49,131 bases of DNA. Source: Deltaproteobacteria bacterium (GTDB taxonomy: Bacteria > Desulfobacterota > GWC2-55-46 > UBA9637). A program made the translations under genes and the position numbers. The stretch lies in NCBI GenBank assembly GCA_016219285.1, contig JACRNJ010000068.1:1-49131 (forward strand). The letters run 5' to 3'. Below are positions 8,597 to 17,901 of the stretch, piece after piece (positions within the stretch are counted from its first letter, which is position 1; the number at the start of each line of letters is the position of its first letter). The notes under the pieces were generated by a model. That model saw only the letters and a list, made by a program, of their open reading frames with translations, was not told where the DNA came from and made no database searches.

Positions 8597-10483
8597 TTAC
8601 TCCGAAATCCTGGAAAGGGCGCCTCTTGCCGCAGCGCTTAAATAAGGGTCGCTGTGGTCAATAAAACCCTTCAGCACATAGAGAGAATTTTTTGAACCAA
8701 TGCTTCCCAACGTCTTTATACACGCAGCCTTAACAGGCAATTCATCGTTCATGAGCTTATCAATTATGAACCCCTCTGCGTCCTTAACATTCTTTTCACC
8801 AAGTATTTCAATCGCCCTGAACCTTATCCACATATCCTCATCATCAGCGGCGTCTATAATAAATCGGCATTCTTGGTCCCTTGTCCTCATAACCTCCAGC
8901 GCTGATAGTCTGACGGTTTTGCTCTCGTCTTTTAGAAACTTTGACACAATGCCTGTGATATCATCTGCCTCAAATCTGCCCAGAGACTTAACCGCCTCGC
9001 TCCTTATATCAGGTTCACTGCGCTTAACGGCTTGTATTAAGGCATTCCTGCTGTTATCTGTTTTTAATTTCCCAAGACCCCTTACTGCAATAATTTTAAG
9101 AGATGTTTTTTCATTGTTAAGGAGTTTAATTAACAAGCCTTCTACATCATCCCCCGAATAACAGAACAATGCCTCGCCCAATGCCTCCTGAACATCTTTG
9201 TAAGGCTCATTTAAGAGCGCATTGAAAAGCAAAGGCACCGCCATTTTGTCCTTCATATTTCCAAGTATTCTGGCAGCAACCTTTCGGACATGGCCGTCTT
9301 TATCCTGCATGGCATTGGCAAGTGTGTCAAAAGAAGAGGCTGCCTCTATCTTCTCAAGGGTGCCCAGAAGCGCCTTCTTCGCTTCCCTGTCCACATTCTC
9401 AATGATGGACTTTAAATGCTCAAATGAAGATTGGTCGCCTATATCGCCAAGCGCTTCAGCAAAAACAGATATATTTCTATATCCTTTCTTCAATGCATCC
9501 ACAATAACACTGCTGTCGCAAACAGCCGCCATAGCATGCCTTAAAAGGCTCACGGTCTCTTCATCTGATACCTCTATCCTTGCCGCAAACTGAAGCAATA
9601 CATCTGCTGCAGCCCCTTTATCCTTTAATAAAGTTATACCCCTTAACGATTCCCTTTTTTCAAGAATATCGCCCTCATTTAATCGCGCCGTAAATATCTT
9701 TAAAAATACCTTCTTGTGCGCATCATGCATAAGCCCGTCAAACCTTTCAACAAGTTTTGCCGCTGTTTCCGCAGATATTACAAGGGCAACCTCTGAACTG
9801 CTGATAACAGGCATTACCTTTTTGCAATCTGCCGGTTCAGCAAGATTAGATATGGCGTCAAGGGCGGCAATCCTTGACATATCATCCTGTTGGACAGCGT
9901 CCAGAAGTCTGTCTAGAATATCAGGCGTCCCCAGACTGCCGAGGGCTTCAAGCGCTGAAAACCTGACCCATTCGTCATCGTCTTTAAGCATATCAACAAG
10001 GTTCTGCGCTGCATCAAAGAATTTGAGTTTACTAATCGTATTCGCGGCAGAAGCCCTTATATTCGGATTGTGATGAGAAAGGAGGGGTATAAGTTCATTA
10101 TAGACATCTTTTGAACCTATATTCCCGATAATATCTACAGCGAACCGGAGGACATCTTCATCTTTCTCTTTAAACAGCGCGATAACTGCCTCCTTAGCGC
10201 CCTCTCCAAGTCTTTCCAGAATCTCCACAGCCATATTCCGCATTGAGGCATCTTCTCCCTCATAAAGAAATGGGATAACAGCATCCGCGACATCCGAGCC
10301 GCCGATGTTTATGAGGGCATTAACTGCCGCATCCCTTAAACCAGGGTCTTCTTCCTTTAAAAGGCCGGCAAGGGGTTTTATTGCATCCTTGCTCCTGCTT
10401 TCACCAAGCAGTTCTACTGTCTCATGACGCAGCGCCTTATCTTCTGAGTTCAGCCGGCTCATGACCTCTTTTATATTTTCCAT
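8597..10483 (-). CDS. HEAT-repeat protein in the chemotaxis operon
   Basis: The 628-residue protein is made almost wholly of HEAT/PBS-lyase-type repeats of about 31 residues. Examples are IKPLAGLLKEEDPGLRDAAVNALINIG and several copies of VRFSALEALGSLG-like helices. It has no signal peptide or membrane helix, so it is a cytoplasmic superhelical scaffold. It sits tightly between fliA and cheR and overlaps no known chemotaxis function. A role as an adaptor for CheR or the Che array is inferred from position only. Its start region (AAGGGGA plus ATG) is duplicated 228 bp upstream, flanking inserted palindromes. Confidence 0.85.
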   Translation of the reverse strand: MENIKEVMSRLNSEDKALRHETVELLGESRSKDAIKPLAGLLKEEDPGLRDAAVNALINIGGSDVADAVIPFLYEGEDASMRNMAVEILERLGEGAKEAVIALFKEKDEDVLRFAVDIIGNIGSKDVYNELIPLLSHHNPNIRASAANTISKLKFFDAAQNLVDMLKDDDEWVRFSALEALGSLGTPDILDRLLDAVQQDDMSRIAALDAISNLAEPADCKKVMPVISSSEVALVISAETAAKLVERFDGLMHDAHKKVFLKIFTARLNEGDILEKRESLRGITLLKDKGAAADVLLQFAARIEVSDEETVSLLRHAMAAVCDSSVIVDALKKGYRNISVFAEALGDIGDQSSFEHLKSIIENVDREAKKALLGTLEKIEAASSFDTLANAMQDKDGHVRKVAARILGNMKDKMAVPLLFNALLNEPYKDVQEALGEALFCYSGDDVEGLLIKLLNNEKTSLKIIAVRGLGKLKTDNSRNALIQAVKRSEPDIRSEAVKSLGRFEADDITGIVSKFLKDESKTVRLSALEVMRTRDQECRFIIDAADDEDMWIRFRAIEILGEKNVKDAEGFIIDKLMNDELPVKAACIKTLGSIGSKNSLYVLKGFIDHSDPYLSAAARGALSRISE

Positions 10484-10726
10484 AGAAAATATCCCCTTTG
10501 ATTAAGATTGTCATTCCCGCAGTCTTTAAGCGGGAATCCAGAGTTTCTCTGTTTTCGTCAGTATCGTAAAAGGCACTGGATGCCCGATAGAAACATTCGG
10601 GCATGACAGTTATTAAATTTTCATTCTCCTTTGTGCCCAGCCTATGTCTGGCAATCAGATTGCCTTTTCAGCAGCAAGACATTAAACATGGGCTGGGCAT
10701 GAGTGTTCCATAGAAAATATCCCCTT
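10478..10726. repeat. 21-bp direct repeat enclosing two palindromic elements
   Basis: A 21-nt sequence covering the start codon and SD of the HEAT gene occurs at 10478-10498 and again at 10706-10726. Between the copies are a CATTCCCGC...GGGCATGACA element (10509-10608), also found at 26190-26275, and an inverted repeat TGCCCAGCCTATGT/ACATGGGCTGGGCA (10634-10699, 13 of 14 paired). The outer copy still carries an SD and ATG and opens only a 9-codon frame. Confidence 0.85.
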
Positions 10727-10729
10727 CTT

Positions 10730-10976
10730 TTATTTATCGGAATCTTTAGATATTTCTTTAGGTTTTATAATATAGACCCAGTCAACAATGGGGTCCACTC
10801 TGTGAAAATTCTTTAGCCTCTCTATCACAGCAGTTGTCAGGGCATTCCCATTTGACAGCAAGAGTTTCCTTTGCCTGCCTCGCTCTCAACATCTATCTTT
10901 CCATTGTGCCTTTCTATAATCCCATATATTAGAAAGCCCAAACCCTGTGCCTACACCAACAGGCTTTGTTGGCCGC
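10730..10976 (-). pseudogene. Decayed histidine-kinase and HD-GYP-like tail fragments
   Basis: Directly after the fliA stop the minus strand reads KPVGVGTGFGLSNI and then, after a frame change, GIIERHNGKIDVESEAGKG. Together these match the G-box end of a sensor kinase ATPase domain. A further frame change gives KLLLSNGNALTTAVIERLKNF and a tail ending in KEISKDSDK, resembling the C-terminal part of HD-GYP-type proteins. No start or complete domain remains. The fragment probably marks a lost two-component gene between fliA and the HEAT gene. Confidence 0.65.
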
Positions 10977-11717
10977 TTACACCTCATTAACCAATCTTTT
11001 GAGTTTGCCTTTCAGTCTATGTACCGCCTGACTGTGCAGTTGACAAACCCTTGATTCAGTAAGGTTTATAGCCATTCCTATCTCCTTAAGATTAAGTTCA
11101 TCATAATAATAAAGCGCCAGAACGAGCCTTTCCTTTTCAGGGAGTTCATCAATAGCCATTGCAAGGCGGCTGTTGGTCTCCTGAAGCTGCAGGCGGGCGA
11201 CAGGGTCCTCACCGGCAGGGTCCGCCAGACACTCAAGCATATCCATTTTATCGCCGTCTTCATTTATACCCAAATCTTCAATGCTTATAACCCCTGCCGC
11301 GCTTACCTTATGCAGAAGTTTCTGAAACTCCTCTTCATCCATATCAAAGGATTCTGCCATCTCTTCATCGGTAGGGTGTCTTCCAAGTTTTGCCTCCATG
11401 ACGACATATTCCCTTTCCAGTTGTTTTGACTTTTCCCTTATACTCCTTGGCAGCCAGTCCATCCTCCTAAGTTCATCCAGCATAGCGCCCTTAATCCTGA
11501 TGGAGAGATATGTCTCTATCTTTACACCCCTGTCAGGGTCAAATGCATCAAGGGCGTCTATAAGTCCAATTATTCCCACACTTATAAGGTCGTTTACATC
11601 AATATGCGGCGGAAGCCTTACTGCCAGCCTGTAGGCAATAATCTTCACTATGTGGGCATATTCTTTTATGCACGCCTCTTTGTCAAAACCATTTATCTTC
11701 TTATTTTTTGATTGCAT
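10977..11717 (-). CDS. fliA: Flagellar sigma factor FliA (sigma-28)
   Basis: This 246-residue sigma-70-family factor directs late flagellar and chemotaxis promoters. It has region 2 (YAHIVKIIAYRL, VGIIGLIDALDAFD, TYLSIRIKGAMLDELR), region 3, and region 4 with the helix-turn-helix (LVLALYYYDELNLKEIGMAINLTESRVCQLHSQA). Its length suits FliA and not a housekeeping factor. The ATG at 11717 is preferred because the ten codons further upstream are encoded by a heptamer array. No flgM is seen nearby. The position after flhG is the usual one. Confidence 0.95.
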   Translation of the reverse strand: MQSKNKKINGFDKEACIKEYAHIVKIIAYRLAVRLPPHIDVNDLISVGIIGLIDALDAFDPDRGVKIETYLSIRIKGAMLDELRRMDWLPRSIREKSKQLEREYVVMEAKLGRHPTDEEMAESFDMDEEEFQKLLHKVSAAGVISIEDLGINEDGDKMDMLECLADPAGEDPVARLQLQETNSRLAMAIDELPEKERLVLALYYYDELNLKEIGMAINLTESRVCQLHSQAVHRLKGKLKRLVNEV

Positions 11718-11743
11718 CACAGTGAAAATCCAAATATCAAAAC

Positions 11744-11893
11744 TCAAAGTTTAAACAAATGACAAATTACAAATCCCAAATTACAAATAATGACCAAATC
11801 CCAATGACTTAAATTCCAAATAAAAGGCTGTCTGGTTATTGGAAATTGGTGCTTGGAATTTATTTGATATTTGATTTTTGTAATTTGAATTTT
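11744..11893. repeat. Heptamer array between flhG and fliA
   Basis: Units of AAATGAC, AAATTAC and AAATCCC on the left are matched by complementary TTGATATTTGATTTTTG-like sequence on the right, with a short unrelated centre. The array is AT-rich, palindromic overall and of period 7. Confidence 0.82.
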
Positions 11894-11895
11894 AC

Positions 11896-12723
11896 TCATA
11901 CCTGCATCCCTGCTGAATTGCCCGCTCCCCTTCCAACAAAAAACTGTATATTGTCCTTTGGCTCTGACGGAGGGAAATCATCCACAACCTTTGCCATGTC
12001 ATTAAAAGCCTTTGCTGACTTTGAATCAGGAAATATCTCTACAATCGCCTTCTGCTCCCTTACAGCCTTTGGGAGGTTTTCATCAAGGGGGATAAAACCG
12101 AGATAATCAATGGATATATTCAAATACCTCCCTGCAACCATGCTTAAGTTTTTATAAACCTCCAGCCCTTCGCTCTTGTTCTTTGCAAAATTTACCAGCA
12201 ATTTGAATCTCTTCTCGCCGTGCCTGAGATGCAAAACCTTCATAAGGGCATAGGCATCTATTACAGATGTGGGCTCAGGCGAGGCAACAACTATGATTTC
12301 GTTTGAAACCATATTGAAGAAAAGCACATTCTGGGAAATACCTGCAGCAGTATCTATAAGCATGATGTCAATGGAATCACCCAGACTTTCTATCTGACCA
12401 AAGAGATTGACCTTTTCCTCTGTGCCAAGATGGGTCAACTCCTGAATGCCTGACGCCGCAGGGAGGATTCTGATTCCTTTGGGACCATTAACAATTACAT
12501 CATCTATTTTCTTCACGCCATTTAAGACATGGGCAAGGGTAAATCTGGGGGCAAGTCCAAGAAGGATGTCAAGATTTCCCAGACCAAGGTCTGCGTCAAG
12601 GACAAATACTTTCTTACCCATCATGGCAAAACTCACTGCCAGATTTGCCACTACATTAGTCTTGCCCACTCCGCCCTTTCCGCTGGTAATTGCAATAACT
12701 TTAGGCCTGCATTTGCTAGACAT
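11896..12723 (-). CDS. flhG: Flagellar number regulator FlhG/FleN (MinD-type ATPase)
   Basis: This MinD-like ATPase limits flagellar number together with FlhF. The 275-residue protein has the deviant Walker A in ITSGKGGVGKTNVVANLA, switch I around LDADLGLGNLDILLGL, and the LIDTAAG motif. The N-terminus lacks the DQAxxLR helix of Bacillus FlhG and looks like Pseudomonas FleN, which restrains the sigma-54 activator FleQ; that fits the sigma-54 promoter of this operon. The ATG at 12723 is chosen for the GGAGGAGGG 7 nt upstream. The gene overlaps flhF by 8 nt, so coupled translation is likely. Confidence 0.95.
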   Translation of the reverse strand: MSSKCRPKVIAITSGKGGVGKTNVVANLAVSFAMMGKKVFVLDADLGLGNLDILLGLAPRFTLAHVLNGVKKIDDVIVNGPKGIRILPAASGIQELTHLGTEEKVNLFGQIESLGDSIDIMLIDTAAGISQNVLFFNMVSNEIIVVASPEPTSVIDAYALMKVLHLRHGEKRFKLLVNFAKNKSEGLEVYKNLSMVAGRYLNISIDYLGFIPLDENLPKAVREQKAIVEIFPDSKSAKAFNDMAKVVDDFPPSEPKDNIQFFVGRGAGNSAGMQV

Positions 12724-13780
12724 CTGGCTGCCCTCCTCCAAGTATAAGATTTCCGATTAATTCATTAGACGCTGCCATAATATTCTCAGGTATCCTCTGT
12801 CCGTTGCACAGATAAGCGACAGGCTTTTTCATATATAGAGATGTGTTAAGTATGGAGCCGAAACTATCTGCTTCATCAATCTTTGTAAACACCATGCAAT
12901 CTATCGGCAGTATGCCAAAACCCTTGCAGGCATTGAAAAGGCTGTCGTCTCTTGTGGCAGCGCTAAGCACAAGGGCAGTTTTGACAGGAAGACCGCAGTT
13001 TAATGTATCTTTTAATCTATTGATTTCTTTCATATCCTTTGGATTCTTACCGGGTGTATCAATAAGGACAATATCCTTATCCTTATTGTTCCATACAGCC
13101 TCATTAAAACCATCTTTTGCCGCAGGCGCATCCACAGAAGAAATACCCAATGACCTTCCGCATGCCTTCAATGTCTCGCTTGCGCCTGGTCTTATATCAT
13201 CTATGCTTATAATGCCGACATTAGCCTCAAACTTCCGCGCCAGTTTTACCGCTAGTTTTACTGCGGACATAGTTTTGCCGACACCTGCAGGACCCACAAG
13301 CGCCAGAAGTTTCGGCCTCCCTCCGCCTGACAGAGGATTGCATACAGAGACATTCTCCCTTATGACAGCAGCGCATCTCTCTTTGAGGCTGCTCCCGTTG
13401 CTTTTATAAGCAGCGGCCATTTTAATAACTCTTTTTGAGACCTCCTCATGGACTCCTTTTAAGAGCATCTCCTCGTAGAGTTTGACAGCGCCGCTGCCAA
13501 GACCTGCAAGCCCCTTTACCTCATTGTCATGGGAAAGAGACGCAAACAGACACTTAATGTCAGATAACTCCTTTTTCATATCTGTCAGTTCGGTTTTGAT
13601 GACCGCCTCGTCACTGACCTTCTTTTCTATATCTGCAACATCAAAATCAACAGCAGCCAGCACCTCTGCGCCGCCGTTAGTCTTTTTTGTAGAGAGTATT
13701 ATCGCATCCTCTCCAAGCGCTGCCTTAACATTTCGCAGCGCCTCTTCCAGCGTCTTTTCTCTAAACCTTTTGATATGCAT
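12716..13780 (-). CDS. flhF: Flagellar placement GTPase FlhF
   Basis: FlhF is an SRP-type GTPase that sets the flagellar site at the pole. The 354-residue protein begins with the family N-terminus (MHIKRFREKTLEEALRNVKA), then a linker. The NG domain carries the P-loop LVGPAGVGKTMSAVKLA, the G3-like IDTPGKNPKDM and the later FTKIDEADSFG. It overlaps flhA by 20 nt and flhG by 8 nt, indicating tight translational coupling. Confidence 0.97.
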   Translation of the reverse strand: MHIKRFREKTLEEALRNVKAALGEDAIILSTKKTNGGAEVLAAVDFDVADIEKKVSDEAVIKTELTDMKKELSDIKCLFASLSHDNEVKGLAGLGSGAVKLYEEMLLKGVHEEVSKRVIKMAAAYKSNGSSLKERCAAVIRENVSVCNPLSGGGRPKLLALVGPAGVGKTMSAVKLAVKLARKFEANVGIISIDDIRPGASETLKACGRSLGISSVDAPAAKDGFNEAVWNNKDKDIVLIDTPGKNPKDMKEINRLKDTLNCGLPVKTALVLSAATRDDSLFNACKGFGILPIDCMVFTKIDEADSFGSILNTSLYMKKPVAYLCNGQRIPENIMAASNELIGNLILGGGQPDV

Positions 13781-15848
13781 CTTCTAAACTCACCACCTTT
13801 AGATTCTTTATCCTGACATCCCCTGAAATCTCACTTGACCCCAGGACAACAACAGACGGCAGCGACCTCTCAATGAGCCTTTTGATAAATCTCCTTGTCT
13901 CCGCGGATGTCAGAAGTATGGGCTGATACCCCTTATAAGTCATATCCCTCATCCCTTCTGTCACCTTGCTAATCAGGCTGTGGATGAGGGAAGGCTCTAT
14001 TCCTGGCGCTGCGCCCTGCTGGGACTGCTGAACAGATTTTGATATATATTCCTCAACCCTTGGGTCCAGCATCATAACAGGGAGAAGTCCATCCTCTGCC
14101 GCATACTGCCTTGTAATAGTGTTTGAAAGCGCCTGACGCACATATTCTGTAAGAATATCTGCATCCTTTGTCAGCGGCGCATAATCAGCCAGTGTTTCTA
14201 TAATAGTAAGAGCATCCCTTATCGGTATCCTCTCTCTAAGCAGATTCTTCAAAACCTTTTCCACTCCGCCGAGGGACAACTGAGATGGAACCAATTCCTC
14301 TACAACCTTGGGATGCGTTTTAGCAAGGGTATCCAGTATCCCCTGCACATCCTGTCTCGTAATGAGTTTATACGCATTCGCCTTAATAACCTCTGTAATA
14401 TGTGTAATTATGACTATTGTTGGATTTACAACCGTCCAGCCCATAACCTTTGCCTTGTCTTTCAGAGATTCTTCAGTCCAGAGGGCAGGCAGCCCAAAGG
14501 CAGGTTCTTTTGTTGGAATGCCTTCAAGACCCTTCTGGGCATTTCCAGGGTCTATTGCCATATAGTGGTTCATCATCACTGAACTCCTTCCTATCTCAAT
14601 CCCCCTCAGCAAAAAGGTATATTCTTCAGGCTTTAACTGAAGATTGTCCTTTATATGAATCGGAGGCACAAGGAAACCCGTGTCATTAGCAATCTGCCTC
14701 CTCATTGCCTTAATCCTGTCCGGAAGTTCTCCGCCGCTTTCTGCATCAACAAGTGGGATGAGTCTGTACCCAACCTCTACTGCAAGAGGGTCAGGGGGGA
14801 TAATCTCATCCCTTTCAGGGATTATAGGAATCCCTTTAATCTCCTCCTCCTTTTCTTTAATAACTTGAGCGGCAGCGCCCTGACCGCTCAAATATGCAAG
14901 CCCGCCTGTAATGGATGAGAGCGTTAAAAATGCGATATGCGGAAGACCGGGAACAAGCCCCAGCACAAACAATACCCCTGCCGCGCCATAGATTGCCTTT
15001 GGATATAAAAGGAATTGAGAGGCAAATTCCCTCCCCATCCCTGTTTCAGATGCCGCCCTTGTAACAATGATGCCTGCTGCTGTAGATATAACAAGCGCAG
15101 GTATCTGCGCAACAAGACCATCACCTATTGTAAGTATTGTGTATACAGAGAAGGCATCTGTGATATCCATACCCTGCTGGACAACACCGATAATAATGCC
15201 GCCTATGATATTGATAAATGTAATCAGTATGCCGGCTACAGCATCGCCCCTTACAAATTTGCTTGCGCCGTCCATAGTGCCGTAAAAATCTGCCTCCCGC
15301 GCAATCTCCCTTCTCCTCTTCCTTGCCTCATCCTCTCTTATAAGACCTGCATTCAGGTCTGCGTCTATAGACATCTGCTTCCCTGGCATTGCATCAAGGG
15401 TAAATCTGGCAGATACCTCTGCTATCCTGCCTGCGCCTTTTGTAATAACCACAAAATTTATGATTACAAGGATGATAAATACAACCATGCCGACCGCATA
15501 GTTTCCTCCTACAACAAACATGCCAAAAGATTTTATTACCTGACCTGCCGCCTGCGGGCCTTCGCTGCCGTGGAGGAGTATAAGTCTTGTGGACGCCACA
15601 TTTAAAGAAAGTCTGAAAAGTGTTGTAACAAGGAGGATGGTTGGGAATACGGCAAAGTCAAGCGGCTTCATAACATTGGCTGCTATAAGGAGTATGATAA
15701 CCGCAAGTGTGATATTCATGGACAAGAGGAGGTCCAAAATGAGTGTCGGCACCGGTATTATCATTACTGCCAGTATCGCCATTATCCCGATGGGAACAGC
15801 CATCTCAACAATATTGCGCGGTAAGTTTTTTTCTATCTCAACTGCCAT
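13761..15848 (-). CDS. flhA: Flagellar export gate protein FlhA
   Basis: FlhA forms the nonameric export gate and docks chaperone-substrate complexes. The 695-residue protein has about eight membrane helices in residues 20-320. They include the conserved cytoplasmic FHIPEP loop region (MPGKQMSIDADLNAGLI, EDEARKRRREIAREADFYGTMDG in shorter pieces). A soluble C-terminal domain (about 350-695) follows. The length is normal. The start codon and SD are duplicated 72 bp upstream in a 38-bp repeat, where the extra start opens a 9-codon frame with the same first five residues. Confidence 0.98.
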   Translation of the reverse strand: MAVEIEKNLPRNIVEMAVPIGIMAILAVMIIPVPTLILDLLLSMNITLAVIILLIAANVMKPLDFAVFPTILLVTTLFRLSLNVASTRLILLHGSEGPQAAGQVIKSFGMFVVGGNYAVGMVVFIILVIINFVVITKGAGRIAEVSARFTLDAMPGKQMSIDADLNAGLIREDEARKRRREIAREADFYGTMDGASKFVRGDAVAGILITFINIIGGIIIGVVQQGMDITDAFSVYTILTIGDGLVAQIPALVISTAAGIIVTRAASETGMGREFASQFLLYPKAIYGAAGVLFVLGLVPGLPHIAFLTLSSITGGLAYLSGQGAAAQVIKEKEEEIKGIPIIPERDEIIPPDPLAVEVGYRLIPLVDAESGGELPDRIKAMRRQIANDTGFLVPPIHIKDNLQLKPEEYTFLLRGIEIGRSSVMMNHYMAIDPGNAQKGLEGIPTKEPAFGLPALWTEESLKDKAKVMGWTVVNPTIVIITHITEVIKANAYKLITRQDVQGILDTLAKTHPKVVEELVPSQLSLGGVEKVLKNLLRERIPIRDALTIIETLADYAPLTKDADILTEYVRQALSNTITRQYAAEDGLLPVMMLDPRVEEYISKSVQQSQQGAAPGIEPSLIHSLISKVTEGMRDMTYKGYQPILLTSAETRRFIKRLIERSLPSVVVLGSSEISGDVRIKNLKVVSLEDAYQKV

Positions 15849-15970
15849 ATCGTTATATCTACCTCAATAGTTTGAGAAATTTAGTCCAACTCATAGCGGT
15901 AGTTTTATCTCAACTGCCATATCGTTATATCTACCTCAATAGTCCTGTAGGGTGGGCTGTGCCCACCATG
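15834..15970. repeat. 38-bp direct repeat of the flhA start region plus a GGTGGGC palindrome
   Basis: A perfect 38-nt repeat occupies 15834-15871 and 15906-15943 (offset 72). It includes the flhA ATG, its GAGGT-type SD and the first codons. Next to the outer copy lies TAGGGTGGGC...GCCCACC (15946-15970). The flhB stop codon is inside the outer copy, so both neighbouring genes are affected. Confidence 0.92.
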
Positions 15971-17031
15971 CCCTTTGCCTTCAGTCTGTATATATACGCC
16001 AGAACCTCTGCCACTGCCCTGTAAAGTGATGATGGTATCTCCTTCCCTATCTCAACACTCTTCCAGAGAACTTGCGCCAGAGGCTTATTTTCTATTACAG
16101 GCACACTATGTTTTCTGGCAATCTCTTTTATCTTTTCCGCTATAAAACCAGAACCCTTTGCAACAACATTAGGCGCCCTCATCCTGCCTTGCTCATATTT
16201 GAGCGCAACCGCCAGATGGGTTGGATTTGTAATAACAATCGTCGCCTTCGGAACCTCTTGCATCATCCTTGTCCTCGCCATCTCCCTCTGAAGGCTCTTA
16301 ATCCTTGACTTAATCAATGGCTGTCCCTCTGTCTCTTTAAACTCCTCTTTAACCTCCTGCTTTGTCATCCTGAGCGATTTCTCCATATCCCACCGCTGGA
16401 ATGCATAATCCACGGCAGCCACTACTATAAGGAGAGATGATGTCATAATAAGGATTTTGAATGAACCTGAGCCAAGATAATAGATAATGCCTGTAATGCT
16501 CATATCCGCAAGGGAACTAAAGGCAGGCATCTCATTTCTTATAACTATATAGGAGATATAACCGATTACTATAAGTTTCAATATGCCTTTAACAAGTTCA
16601 ACCAAAGCCCTTATTGAAACAAGCCTCTTTATCCCCTCAAGCGGATTTATCCTTGATAGATTAGGAGTCAACGGCTCTGCTGTAAACAAAACGCCAACCT
16701 GCATGATATTGGCTAAAATCCCTGCCGCAGGAAAGATAACAAGGGGAATAAGGAGATACGCCGCATCTATGACAGTATCCCTGAACATAATAACCAATCC
16801 TTGCTCTGTTAAATTAAAAGAACCGCTGTTAAGTAAAAATCTCCCCATAATCCCTTTAAGAGAATCCAGCATACGCGCCCCAAAAAAATAAAAAACCATA
16901 AGCCCTGAGAAAAGGACAACTGTAGACGCCACATCATTGCTTCTGGCTACCTGTCCTTTATCCCTTGCCTCCTGCCGCCTTCGCGGGCTGGCGCTCTCTG
17001 TTCTTTGGTCCCTTTCTTCCTGCCACGGCAT
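15931..17031 (-). CDS. flhB: Flagellar export switch protein FlhB
   Basis: FlhB controls the switch from hook to filament export through self-cleavage. The 366-residue protein starts with the family signature (RRRQEARDKGQVARS), has four membrane helices, and carries the cleavage motif in ITNPTHLAVALKYEQG, followed by the conserved APNVVAKG. The natural C-terminus probably lies near AYIYRLKAKG. The last 13 residues (MVGTAHPTGLLR) are encoded by the GGTGGGC repeat and the duplicated flhA leader, so the repeat extended the protein. Confidence 0.97.
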   Translation of the reverse strand: MPWQEERDQRTESASPRRRQEARDKGQVARSNDVASTVVLFSGLMVFYFFGARMLDSLKGIMGRFLLNSGSFNLTEQGLVIMFRDTVIDAAYLLIPLVIFPAAGILANIMQVGVLFTAEPLTPNLSRINPLEGIKRLVSIRALVELVKGILKLIVIGYISYIVIRNEMPAFSSLADMSITGIIYYLGSGSFKILIMTSSLLIVVAAVDYAFQRWDMEKSLRMTKQEVKEEFKETEGQPLIKSRIKSLQREMARTRMMQEVPKATIVITNPTHLAVALKYEQGRMRAPNVVAKGSGFIAEKIKEIARKHSVPVIENKPLAQVLWKSVEIGKEIPSSLYRAVAEVLAYIYRLKAKGMVGTAHPTGLLR

Positions 17032-17083
17032 TGTCTAAACACCCCTCATTACTCCATTAGTGCGATAAATCGCACCGCTACAA

Positions 17084-17863
17084 CTATCCTCCCCTTCCAC
17101 CCATCTTTAATAAGTCAATAAGATTGTGAGAGAGGTCTATATATGAATTGCTTATAATTGAAATTATAAACGGCAGAGAAAATAACATAACTATAAGCCC
17201 CAGTATAATTGTTACAGGGAAACCAAGTATAAACACATTCAGTTGAGGGACAGTTCTTGACATTACACCCATAGCAATATTTGTAATCAGTATGGATACC
17301 GTAATGGGCGCGGCGAGTTTGACTGCTATTCTGAACATCTCCCATGTCATCCCCAAAAACCCATGCATCATACCTTTTGTGATGGTAAAACCGTAAGGCG
17401 GCACAATTTCAAAACTCTCTTTGATTGCAGAAATAAAAACAATATGGACATTCAAACTGAAAAATAAGAGGATGCCCATGATATTGTAAACCTGCGACAG
17501 CACAGATATCTGGCTGTTATTATGCGGGTCAATAACATTTGCGACTGCATAACCCATCTGCATGCCTGCGACCTGTCCTGCCATCTCAAAGGCGCTGAAA
17601 ACAAGCCTGACTATGAAACCTATCGCCGCCCCCATAATGACCTCTCTTGCCGCTGCAATTATAAGACCTGCCAATGTATCGGGGATCGCGACAGTAATCC
17701 CGAGTATCGGCGCAATAATAACCCCCAGCATCAAAGCCAGCCCCATCTTAATGGGCATTGGAACAATCCTGCTGCCAAAGAATGGGACAGCCATAAGAAT
17801 GGAGATAATCCTTATAAATACGAAAAAAAATGTTCCAAGATGATTAAATACAGGATACAGCAT
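17084..17863 (-). CDS. fliR: Flagellar export apparatus protein FliR
   Basis: FliR is part of the FliPQR export channel. The 259-residue protein has about six membrane helices, beginning at FFFVFIRIISILMAVPFFG and ending at ILGLIVMLFSLPFIISII. The motif GMQMGYAVANVIDPHNNSQ is typical. The ATG at 17863 is preferred over an upstream in-frame start because GAGG lies 5 nt before it. A short inverted repeat (AACCCAAA...TTTGGGTT) separates it from fliQ. Confidence 0.96.
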   Translation of the reverse strand: MLYPVFNHLGTFFFVFIRIISILMAVPFFGSRIVPMPIKMGLALMLGVIIAPILGITVAIPDTLAGLIIAAAREVIMGAAIGFIVRLVFSAFEMAGQVAGMQMGYAVANVIDPHNNSQISVLSQVYNIMGILLFFSLNVHIVFISAIKESFEIVPPYGFTITKGMMHGFLGMTWEMFRIAVKLAAPITVSILITNIAMGVMSRTVPQLNVFILGFPVTIILGLIVMLFSLPFIISIISNSYIDLSHNLIDLLKMGGRGG

Positions 17864-17901
17864 TCTTACCTCACCTTTTAAACCCAAAAATTGATTTGGG
17901 T

